A stretch of 64,000 nucleotides of DNA from Axinella damicornis (taxonomy: Eukaryota > Porifera > Demospongiae > Axinellida > Axinellidae). The stretch covers positions 2,357,244 through 2,421,243 of the forward strand of contig OZ007505.1 in assembly GCA_963931865.1 (NCBI GenBank), written 5' to 3'. Within the stretch, counting starts at the first letter, position 1, and each line of letters starts with the position of its first letter. Positions 35,701 to 43,050 of the stretch are shown in pieces. The notes below the pieces were generated by a model. It saw only the letters and a list, made by a program, of their open reading frames with translations. It was not told the origin of the DNA and searched no databases. The translations under genes were made by a program, and so were the position numbers.

Positions 35701-38700
35701 GAGGATCCTAGCCTATTACACGTCTTAGAGAGTAAAGGTGATGCCACAAGGACAGTTGCATGTGTACCAGCCATAGTCTCACTCTCTGCTCCTGTGGTCA
35801 TCCAGGTGGAGTGATTTCACTTGCCTTAGCATTCCTCCCTGCTTTCTTCACTCGCTGCTTCAGTTTCTGGGCACTGCTGTGTCTTGATGGCGGAGTTGTG
35901 CTGCACATTTCGAGAATGCAAAAGAACATGCACAATCACTAGAACAGAAAGTGGTCTATTTTATACGCAAGTAAATCAATCCCGATTCCTGGAGATTACT
36001 AGAGATTACTGGAGATTACTGGAGATTACTGGAGATACTACAGATTACTGGAGATTACTGCATCAATACTTATACCACTGAGCTATGAAGAGGACAAGCT
36101 ATGTACACAGAAGCATTAGTGTAAACTGCCAATAATTATCGGCATGGCTTTAATTATCTTCACTCGGCATTTCGTAAACGGAGAGTAAGTGGTAAGAATA
36201 AGGATTTTGCTCGTTCTGCGCCATCCATCATCCTCGTGGCCCAAACTGCACAGTTTTTTCGTCTGGCGTCTCTACCGAGGCTTCACATCTATCGCAGAAG
36301 GTTTTACTGTTCTTTTAACCATATTGTGGTCTCCCTCACCGTATCGTGGTCTCCCTCACCATATCGTGGTCTCCCTCTACCTTCTTAGTCCTGCATACAT
36401 CAGACATGAAAAGGCTTAGACTGATCTCGATCACAATCAGCCCCTCCTGTTCTAAGAAGCCTGAGAAAGAGGAAGAGATGGTCTGAAGCATCCATGAAGG
36501 CAGCATTAGTCCGTGCAGAGTCGAGTAAATGTATTTCGAGCTGCAAAAGAGCATGGCGTACCCAAGAGTTGAAGACAAACATTCCGAGATAGAGTTTCTG
36601 GTCGAGTTGTTTCTAAAGCTGGATACGGCAAGAGTTGAGCGTTGAGCAGAGAAGAAAAGACTCGTTGAGGCAAGATTTATGGAGAGGCAGCCACAACTTG
36701 CGCTTCGTAAAAGTGATGCCACAGCCAATGTTAGAATGGATTGTCTAAACAAGGAGACCATGGCAAAACACTTTGACTTGTTGAAGACTATGTTAAGGAC
36801 AATGATATCCTTAGTTGGCACGGTTACGTACAAGCTGGTACCAGCTACAGTGGTGTGTACCTGTCTTCAGGCAGAAACAGGAACACTGCCGGCCTCGCGC
36901 TAGGGTTGTTGATGTAGCCACGCTCGACCTCGGCCTTGGTGATACTGGGTAGGAGAGCAGTTTGAGAGGAACGGATTGACACTCTGCACATGCGATTCAC
37001 GTACAAATGATAACTGCCCAACAAGTCATCCACGTCTTTCCCCTGCATTAATACTGCAAGCAACAAACACTGGGGCAAAATTCCCCTGGGCACAAGGCTA
37101 CTCAAAGGTTCACAGGGCTAAGGACACTTTAGCAAAGCAAAGAGTTCGGTAGGCTGAGGGCTAAACATAACTTCACTGCACCACCACATTGGATCCAGGG
37201 ACACAAGGCAGGGTACCTAGGGACACAAGGCAGGGGAGCGAGCACAGGGACACAAGGCAGGGTACCTAGGGACACAAGGCAGGGGAGCACAGGGACACAA
37301 GGTAGGGGAGCACAGGGACACAAGGCAGGGGAGCACAGGGACACAAGGTAGGGGAGCACAGGGACACAAGGCAGGGGAGCACAGGGACACAAGGTAGGGG
37401 AGCACAGGGACACAAGGCAGGGGAGCACAGGGACACAAGGCAGGGGAGCACAGGGACACAAGGCAGGGGAGCACAGGGACACAAGGTAGGGGAACACAGG
37501 GACACAAGGCAGGGGAACACAGGGACACAAAGTAGGGGAGCACAGGGACACAAGGCAGGGTACCTAGGGACACAAGGTAGGGTATCCCAGAGACACAAAG
37601 CTATTTACAAAGTAATTAGTTTGATATTAACCCACGTGTCGGACAAACTCTTGAGAATGCACACAAAGATGTCTGATCGCTCCACTTCGTGGGAACACAG
37701 GCGGAGCAGGTCTTCTTCTTCCTGCAGGAATGGTTATATAGCACTACAAGAGAGAAACACCTTCATTGTGGCTGATGTCGATCAGACTCACCCAATTCCA
37801 GCCAGATTAATTAAGATATGTAAAGCTGTATTAACATAATCTGTGTCTGAGGAGTTCAGTGATCTTGTGCATGCATACTTTGTGAAACAATCCTGTTCCG
37901 TCGCATATTTCATCACACACATCGAGGGAGCCATCTTCTGCACATCCGTGAAATTAACCACACCTACTTATTTCAATCAAGCTGCCCCAAGGAAAGAGAA
38001 GATAAGCTAAGAAAGTGCTACCTCTATCCTTTGATTTAACTAGTTAAATCTTACCATTGGAGACTGTCTGCTGGTCAGGTAGAGTGGGAGGATACAGCTC
38101 CCTCCATCCTTGCACTGGAGCTGGAGGGAGGGCAGACACTCCTGCAGAATATGCGGAGGGGGGGATAGCAACAATCAGCTACGATTACCGTACAGCAGGA
38201 GACTTGCCATTGAGTAGCCATAGCAACAATCAGATACTACAGCAGATTTGCCAGTGTGTTGCCATAGCAACAATCAGATAAGATTGCAGTACAGCCAGAG
38301 ACTTGTCCAATATGGTGATCACAACAGCCAATATGGTGATCACAACAGTCATGTGACCTTTGCACTCATGGTGGACACTGCTCAGAGACATTGTGGCTAG
38401 CTACTTGTCTAGTACCAACAAACAGGAGCACATTGAGCCTTACAGCATACTGGATCTCCAGTAATTTCCTAGTAAGTAATCTACAATGGTGAAATACTAG
38501 AGATTGCCAGTGGCATTACTCCGTGATTATATACAAACCTTCATGAAGGCCGCCACGGTACTGCCTGTATCACCATGGGCGCAGATATACATCCTGATGG
38601 CAAACCTCCAGGGACTGTTCCACAAAGACCCTGGTGTCCATAGCAACGGATCTGCATGCACGAGGGAACAACAAAGGATGCAGAAAGAAGCCAGCTCACA

Positions 38701-40518
38701 CGTACAACTTAACAGCGCCCCCACTGAGGTAAGATCACAAGCACTAGAGGGCAGCAGTGTGGAAGGGCTAGCTAGTCCTTTGAAAAGGACAAAAACTGGA
38801 TGAGGTTCTACTGTGAACAGGGCACACAGTATGTCGTCGTAATGGATGCAAAGATAGGAGTATAACTTCAGTGAGCTTTATACTTTCGATTGCACGTCTC
38901 ACGCTAGGAGCCAGCCCTGTTTTTGGCATATCTCACTCACTGACAGCTGCATGTCATGAGGTTGGCAGCTCTGCATGAGTAGCTGCCACATAATTGATTT
39001 TTGTTTGTAATACTTGTCAGGTCGCTAACTGGTTAGTTACCAATGAGCGGGTCACTAACCTAGGAAACCTTCCAGGGCACGTTCAAGCACCTCATTAGCG
39101 GTGCACACATCAAAACTTGAATATCTAACACATGTAGCCTCTTCCCAGGCATCCATAGGAGTTCCATAGGAGTGCCTGGGAACAAGGCTATGTTGGTGTA
39201 GAGTGGGAGAGTCAGCAACCCAATGGGCCATTCCAAGCTTGATGAACTGTACCAGGCTCCCCACTCATGGATGTGCATTCAAGGAACTACACATACTTCT
39301 CTCCTCCTTCAGAGCCTCCTGAAAGAGTGCCAGTGTGTCTCCCATTCCTTCCCACTTGCCGAGGGTGTCCACAATCTCACTGGCAGACAGCTGGGGCATG
39401 CCGGAGACAAGAGGCCACTGCTCTCCAAGAGCGTCCCCCATGCCTGAGTCGAGATGACATATTGCACACAACCTTGAGTCAAGGCAATCATGATTAACCG
39501 TGGGATTTAAATTTCCCAAGCTCCAGGGGGATTACTTGAGTGGGGGTACCACTGAGAGTTGTATATTTTCATGGCTTCCTATGACTGTATAACGCGCATA
39601 GACTTGTAACCAGGCTAATCACTCCATCGTTACATAAAACTGCAAGTAAGTGGGCATGCTAACTGTTCGCAACCACAGACCATGGAGTCACAGAGCGGTC
39701 AACACAAAGACATTTCTCTGGTTTGGAAAGCTGTCACCCCACAGCTGCACAGAAGTCTGAAGCTATGCCTCCAGACATCCACCTGAACTTCAGGTATGTC
39801 ACTACACGTGATGAGTTTTACCAACCCTTCCCCCACAAGTGACAATCACATGCCAATCTCAAGAATACACAGCTATTCTTCAGATCGCACAAAATACAAT
39901 CATGTGCATACATACCGCACAACAAACCTTTTGCAGAGGGGTCTAAGAAGTCCAGCGTGCTGCCATCCTGTGAGTCCAGAGCAGCCTGCAACCTGATCTC
40001 CAGGTCCTGTTTGATGCGGGTCAGCTCTGCGACTTCCCTTTCTTTACCTTCTCGATACTCCTGGAACATTCGGTCCCGCAACTCCAACTCTTGCTCCAAC
40101 ATTCTATAGAGGAACGGTAATGTACTCACTGAGTGATCAAGCACATAACCTTCAGGAACCTTCTTTTCCAAATTTAGAGATATATACATCCTTCCTTCAT
40201 TCCCTGAAGAACGTACAGTGTGGGTAAGTTTGCAGGATATGACCTGGGCTTACGGACCTGAAAACCAGGCTAGCTATGAACACATTTTGCCAGCCCACCC
40301 ACCTGACCCTCTCGGCCGCCCACCCACCTAATCCTCTCGGCTGCCCACCCACCCACCTAATCCTCTCGGCCGCCCACCCACCTGATCCTCTCGGCTGCCT
40401 CACTGACGGCTTCCAGGAACTCCTCCTTCTCCTTCCTCAGCTTTTGGCACACTGCCTGTTGGGCTCTCAGCTCCTGGCGCAGCTTGCTGGTTTCACCTTG
40501 CACATCCCGGACCTCCAT
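22319..40518 (-). CDS. NPHP3: nephrocystin-3 orthologue (multi-exon)
   Basis: NPHP3 works at the ciliary base and inversin compartment; human mutations cause nephronophthisis. Exon-by-exon translation follows the human protein's order: N-terminal coiled coil, a conserved middle region, a P-loop NTPase, then kinesin-light-chain-type TPRs. Telling matches are GSPGLGKST (Walker A), IIIIDNADL (Walker B), WILKPLPNNIRVV, GHCGELFYYWQFLDSALSVM, and TPRs such as PLYDRALKIYEENLSADHP. I recognise over 20 exons with GT-AG borders; the first five join in phase (2, 1, 1, 0, 0). The first exon seen starts at ATG 40518 with an in-frame TGA just upstream. It lacks the N-terminal Gly that is myristoylated in human NPHP3, so a further 5' exon may be missing. 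The stop is at 22319-22321. Introns are unusually rich in foldback elements and minisatellites. It is convergent with the beta-helix gene. Confidence 0.93.
23765..23902. mobile_element. 138-bp foldback MITE
   Basis: About 50-bp inverted arms: TTAGACACTGAGACCAA on the left, and the reverse complement TTGGTCTCAGTGTCAAA at the right, continuing inward with CTAGAAACCCTCGGGCCCT. Intronic in NPHP3. Confidence 0.85.
25216..25664. mobile_element. TAGCC-family foldback element, 449 bp
   Basis: Left end TAGCCTCGTTCCCAGGCCGT; the right end is its reverse complement with GGGAATGAGGCTA. Arms are about 50 bp and include GGGAGGGAGAAA. Flanked by TGGTGCCAT (25207-25215) and TGGTACCAT (25665-25673), a probable 9-bp target duplication with one difference. 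The 140-codon plus-strand ORF inside has no recognisable domain. Confidence 0.85.
26973..27027. mobile_element. TAGCC-family micro-foldback, 55 bp
   Basis: TAGCCTCATTCCCAGGCCTG pairs with CAGGCCTGCGAACGAGGCTA. Flanks GTTCCACAC and GTTCCACGT match at 7 of 9 positions, a candidate target duplication. It lies 27 bp from an NPHP3 TPR exon. Confidence 0.8.
27123..27370. repeat. NPHP3: 66-bp minisatellite duplicating an NPHP3 splice acceptor
   Basis: Four tandem copies of a 66-bp unit, GGATCAAAGTGAGACTCGTA followed by CAGCTCTAGGCTATGC and a GGAGGGG end. On the minus strand each unit is CTCCTGTAG|GCGCTGCC (3' splice site) plus the first 51 or so coding bases of a TPR exon. Only the copy nearest the exon body reads on; entering at an upstream acceptor meets an in-frame TAG after PPLL. 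Confidence 0.92.
27822..32706 (-). CDS. NPHP3: NPHP3 exons: linker after the NTPase
   Basis: Exons at 32706-32601 (Pro/Gln-rich, less conserved), 31962-31917, 31540-31463, about 31087-31005, 30190-30085, 29541-29437 and about 27925-27822. The last reads GHCGELFYYWQFLDSALSVM and aligns with GHFAELLSYWQF in human NPHP3, which fixes the register just before the TPRs. Splice sites follow GT-AG; phases were not all checked. Confidence 0.8.
28430..28672. mobile_element. intronic foldback element, about 240 bp
   Basis: ATGAAGCTGGGAATTGTACC near 28437 is answered by the near reverse complement at 28625-28665 (TGCTGATCACAATGGTGCAA, ending in CGGCTTCATATC). Arms are about 40 bp with several mismatches; no ORF. 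Confidence 0.65.
28925..29160. repeat. 72-bp tandem repeat, three copies
   Basis: Three adjacent units share AGGAGCCATGGCAGCTCC, CCGCACAGCGTG and ATGAGACAGCTACAGGG. Intronic; the overlapping Leu/Cys-rich ORFs come from the repeat. Confidence 0.88.
29632..29721. repeat. (CA)n microsatellite
   Basis: An 88-90 bp CA tract with one CG interruption, in an NPHP3 intron. His/Thr ORFs over it are artefacts. Confidence 0.97.
30308..30756. mobile_element. long palindromic MITE, about 200-bp arms
   Basis: CAATGGACCATTTTCC at 30329 is mirrored at 30719-30734. The arms share CAGGAAGTGACATC, AGCTAATGCACTCAAACTTG (right) and the reverse complement on the left, and meet at a centre of about 30540 (GGGGGGGCAACTTTTGCCCC). 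A weaker GTCTCAC pairing extends the ends to about 30310 and 30755. Nearly the whole element is one hairpin, inside an NPHP3 intron. No ORF. Confidence 0.92.
31274..31340. repeat. 67-bp hairpin
   Basis: GAAAAGGGTCTATTTTAAGC pairs with GCTTAAAAGAGACCATTTTC around a centre rich in CATGCATGGAGCTC. Intronic. Confidence 0.85.
31643..31685. mobile_element. TAGCC-family micro-foldback, 43 bp
   Basis: TAGCCTCATTCCCAGG pairs with CCTGGGAACGAGGCTA around GTCCCACACAG. No clear target duplication. It abuts the next palindrome by 7 bp. Confidence 0.75.
31693..31762. repeat. 70-bp spacer-less palindrome
   Basis: Arms 31693-31727 and 31728-31762 are reverse complements with a single mismatch and no spacer, centred on ATCGG|CCGAT. 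It would extrude as a cruciform. Confidence 0.95.
31989..32193. repeat. (GGGA)n microsatellite
   Basis: About 200 bp of GGGA with few interruptions, 27 bp from an NPHP3 exon on its 5' (intron) side. It is purine-rich on the plus strand and polypyrimidine on the transcribed sense strand (TCCC)n, just upstream of the exon acceptor. Confidence 0.97.
32885..32990. repeat. 19-bp tandem repeat
   Basis: About 5.5 copies of AGCTGTGAAGCATGAGTGC. Overlapping Leu/His ORFs arise from it. Intronic. Confidence 0.93.
33278..35498 (-). CDS. NPHP3: NPHP3 exons: P-loop NTPase (NACHT-like) core
   Basis: Exons 35498-35430, 35132-34980, 34444-34341, 34243-34126, 33979-33812 and 33374-33278. The third carries Walker A (GSPGLGKST). 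The fifth carries Walker B (IIIIDNADL) after a Gly-rich insertion encoded by GGC/GGT codons. The sixth carries WILKPLPNNIRVV and PDSWR, all in the order found in human NPHP3. Both catalytic motifs look intact, so nucleotide binding should be retained. Confidence 0.9.
35989..36056. repeat. 10-bp tandem repeat (GGAGATTACT)
   Basis: Six or so copies of GGAGATTACT with small changes, in an NPHP3 intron. Confidence 0.9.
36318..36378. repeat. 20-bp tandem repeat, three copies
   Basis: Three copies of ATATCGTGGTCTCCCTCACC-like units next to the pogo-type transposase relic. Confidence 0.85.
36440..36830 (+). pseudogene. relic of a pogo/Tigger-type transposase N-terminus
   Basis: In shifting plus-strand frames one reads RKRKRWSEASMKAAL, then AAKEHGVPKS, then FRDRVSGRV, the order of a Psq-type helix-turn-helix. 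It continues with ERQPQLALRKSDATANVR and FDLLKTML, which resembles the stretch after that domain in pogo-superfamily transposases. Frameshifts and stops separate the blocks, so it is dead. The 165-codon antisense ORF (36833-36336) is a shadow. It lies in an NPHP3 intron. Confidence 0.65.
36861..39443 (-). CDS. NPHP3: NPHP3 exons 3-7: conserved middle region
   Basis: Exons at 39443-39297, 38651-38539, 38141-38055, about 37721-37640 and 37042-36861. The first three join in phase. Readable motifs are GDALGEQWPLVSGMPQLSA, SPWRFAIRMYICAHGDTGS, CKDGGSCILPLYLTSRQSP, HEVERSDIFVCILK and RGYINNPSARPAVFLFLPED. The last resembles the stretch in NPHP3 just before its NTPase module, and the fold is TIR/DUF-like. 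The donor of the 37.7 kb exon is ambiguous. Confidence 0.85.
37195..37592. repeat. 23-bp minisatellite
   Basis: About 17 copies of GGGACACAAGGCAGGGGAGC plus ACA, with AGGTA/AGGCA variants and a few shorter TACCTA-ended units at both edges. It lies in an NPHP3 intron; Pro/Cys-rich ORFs are repeat artefacts. Confidence 0.95.
38165..38345. repeat. degenerate 52-55 bp repeats
   Basis: Three diverged units share ATAGCAACAATCAGATA and AGACTTG. A two-copy CCAATATGGTGATCACAACAG-type repeat follows. Just upstream of the 38.14 kb NPHP3 exon. Confidence 0.75.
39135..39190. mobile_element. TAGCC-family micro-foldback, 56 bp
   Basis: TAGCCTCTTCCCAGGCA pairs with TGCCTGGGAACAAGGCTA around ATCCATAGGAGTTCCATAGG. 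Intronic in NPHP3. Confidence 0.75.
39928..40518 (-). CDS. NPHP3: NPHP3 exons 1-2: N-terminal coiled coil
   Basis: Exon 1 is 40518-40382 (137 nt, phase 2 at CAG|GTGGGT) and exon 2 is 40103-39928 (176 nt, phase 1 at AAG|GTTTGT). The product is a charged helix such as KLRQELRAQQAVCQKLRKEK, followed by LTRIKQDLEIRLQAALDSQ and a FLDPSAKG turn. This mirrors the human stretch that ends its coiled coil with FDPG. Confidence 0.9.
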
Positions 40519-40796
40519 TACCCGTCCTCACCAAAAACACCTATCAGGTACAGAGTAGCAGCAACTGATTGTCAAGCAGGAAGTAAGGCAAGTAATTGTG
40601 CAGTGTACGCTGTCTTGCTTCCTGCAGGAAATCTGAGCTTATTCCCCTGTACGTTAAAATGGTTTTGCACTTGTACATGCACAATGTGTGTTCAATTTGC
40701 ACTGAACCATGGAGTCAAAGGGACACCATGCTAGTACACTAGGCAAGGAGGCTTACCCACTGACAAAACGTGTAAGCATGAGACAGCATCTTGCAC

Positions 40797-40833
40797 TAGC
40801 CTCGTTTCTAGGCACGGCCTGGGAACAAGGCTA
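40797..40833. mobile_element. TAGCC-family micro-foldback, 37 bp, with 10-bp target duplication
   Basis: TAGCCTCGTTTCTAGGC pairs with GCCTGGGAACAAGGCTA. It is flanked by perfect direct repeats CATCTTGCAC at 40787-40796 and 40834-40843. The whole element is little more than its two ends, yet it bears the hallmark of insertion. Confidence 0.88.
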
Positions 40834-41031
40834 CATCTTGCACATGTTGAGTCACTAGAATTCCACTATGGAACATTGTTTCCCAGGAGTTTCTCAATCA
40901 CTTTCATCAGACTATACTCCTACTTGCAGCCTCAGAACTTGCCATTCTGTGGTCTCACTTTTGTGGTCATTTTCGTTCCCACCTACTAACGGAAGGTGGG
41001 GACAAGGCCAGGGGTGACTGCTAGTCTAGCT

Positions 41032-41466
41032 GGCTAGCCCCTCATATTTTCCCCAGCACAGATCGACTCACGTGACCGCACGGGGAAAAAGAGGGTCTAG
41101 AAACTTTGGACCACTTTGCTTGGGCTCTACTCGAAATTGGGTAGAGCCAATCAGATTGCAGCTGTCACGTGGTGATCTTTCAAATCGCTCGGTACAAGCG
41201 TTGAGGACTATCTGAAGTTGCCTGCGATTGCTGTTCTCCTGCACAACGACCAAACAGACAGAAGTACAAGCAGCCAACGAGGTTAGCGGGTCGGAATCGA
41301 CTGACTGCAGTTGCACGAATTGGAATATTATGACGTAAACGGACGTGTTGTAAGCTTAATTGCATTCTTTCGTACCGAGTAAAGTGGTCCAAAGTTTCTA
41401 GACCTTCCTTCTCCGCGTGCGCATACTGAAAGCGATCGCGCGCTGGAGAAAGCGAAGGGCTAGCTT
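41032..41466. mobile_element. 435-bp MITE with long degenerate inverted repeats
   Basis: Both ends read GCTAGCCC inward. About 75 bp align as inverted arms with mismatches, ending in a perfectly conserved GGTCTAGAAACTTTGGACCA block (41096 on the left, reverse complement to 41404 on the right). No transposase. Confidence 0.85.
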
Positions 41467-41547
41467 GTTAAACTAGGGTGACTGCAGAGGAAGCCAACAA
41501 CTCGTGAGTGTAGCTTGTGTGGCTGCAAGAGCATGTGATGAGCACTA

Positions 41548-41680
41548 AATCCGTGAGACTCACGATAAATCCGTGAGACTCACAATAAATCCGTGAGACT
41601 CACAATAAATCTGTGAGACTCACGATAAATCCGTGAGACTCACGGTAAATCCGTGAGACTCATGGTAAATCCGTGAGAGT
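41548..41680. repeat. 20-bp tandem repeat containing a palindrome
   Basis: Seven copies of AAATCCGTGAGACTCACGAT with third-arm variation (CGAT/CAAT/CGGT/TGGT). Each unit holds GTGAGACTCAC, an imperfect self-complement. Confidence 0.93.
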
Positions 41681-42194
41681 TGCAGGACTGGAAGAGATGC
41701 ACCTCAAGTCACTGGTACTTAGACTGCATGAACACATGGGGACTCTCACTGTGCTGTGCACGTGCACGCACCATTCATCGATTCTCAAGGTCAGGTATCT
41801 AGCAGTAAACCGAAATTTAGGCTTTCTATTTTTATCGGAGGGTTTCCAATGACAGCTAGTTACAGAATTCACTTGTGTTACAGCTGTAAGTAAGTACGAG
41901 TACCTCACCAAGTAGGCTTACTTCAGTGAGCTTCAACATGGCCAAACTTTCAAACACCGGGATTCTGAACAACCTTTGGTATATTGCCTATCCCCACAAC
42001 AACAACCTACCTTACAATTTCTTCTGTCCTTCACGATCGCTGCCAACGAGCCTGGGGACAAGGCTAGGCCAAACAACCCCACTCTGGCTCGAGGCGCTCT
42101 GTCTTCAGTAGTGAGTCTAAGACCTCGTTCCCAGACTCCGTTCCACCATTCACGAGTGGCGTGGGTACCAGACTATTAACACCAGTCGGTAAGC

Positions 42195-42310
42195 ACTGCT
42201 AAGCCTTGTTCCCAGGCCGGCCTTCCACGCTTCCAGTTTTTCGTGATGCTTACAGTATGCAAACATACTGTAAGCGGTCAAAACTGGAGGCGTAGAAGGC
42301 GTGGAAAGTC
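42195..42310. mobile_element. TAGCC-family related hairpin
   Basis: AAGCCTTGTTCCCAGGCC starts a hairpin. Its arms include GGCCTTCCACGCTTCCAG and CTTACAGTATG with CATACTGTAAG. The inner GGTCAAAACTGGAG and GTAGAAGGC also occur in the element at 50.15-50.25 kb, so the two are relatives. Confidence 0.7.
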
Positions 42311-43050
42311 AACTACAACATGGTGGGTAGTACTACAAGGACAACAACAGAGGGAATGCCAGTGGCGGAGAACTTACCAGAGGTAAGCAACGGCATCGGA
42401 GAGAGAAGAAAACGACAGAGACATAAACACGCTCACCTTTGGCGACAGCTTACACTTGCATAGGACGTTTCCCGCGAGAACTTGAACTGCTACCGGATAC
42501 CAACCAATCAAATTCGAGCGTTACTGAGTATATAGACGTCTATAGCTCGGGTAAGGATAAGGTGAGGTGAGCCCTCACCCTAACCTTACACGAGCTGACC
42601 TAGCTCACCTAACCTACCCCTAGTAGGGGTGGGAGCATGGGGGGCGGGGCTGGGGTGGGAGCATCAGGGGTGGGGCGGGGGTGGGGCTGGGGTAGGAGCA
42701 TGGGGTACGGGTGGGGATGATTGCCAGGTAGAATGGAAAATCTGGCACCACGTGAATGATACTACAACTAAACCTTGTTCCCAGACTCTATTTTCCGTCC
42801 CTGCGTACAGCAGAGCTGCCAACCTCAGACAGTACAGAAGGGGGTTCATGTCCATCAATAAATGAGCATGACATGGCAATCAGAGAACATAGCATACATT
42901 TTAACTCTGTGGGTGCTTGGCAACCATAAAGAGTGTGACAAATATACTACATAAGGATCACTCCTATAATAGTCCCCTATCATTGGGCATACGAAAATGC
43001 AGATTTGACGAACCCCAGTATGTGTACAAAAGATGCACAGCAATCAGGTG

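Larger units (their letters stand above)
40519..43050. other. intergenic interval with repeats, no gene seen
   Basis: Upstream of the first NPHP3 exon seen and downstream of the Pro/Met-rich gene. It contains several TAGCC-family elements, a 435-bp MITE, a 20-bp array and G-rich GGGTGGGAGCATGGGG repeats (about 42620-42710). NPHP3's promoter, or a missing first exon, should be here; I could not locate it. Confidence 0.6.

Noticed and set aside
36336..36833. 165-codon minus-strand ORF with hydrophobic stretches
   Set aside because: Antisense of a recognisable pogo-type transposase relic; composition is a mirror of that coding strand.
37129..37598. Pro/Cys/Leu-rich ORFs of 110-140 codons
   Set aside because: Read through a 23-bp minisatellite in an NPHP3 intron in several frames.
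41548..41680. Possible CRISPR-like array of 20-bp repeats
   Set aside because: No unique spacers; the units are directly adjacent and the genome is an animal's.
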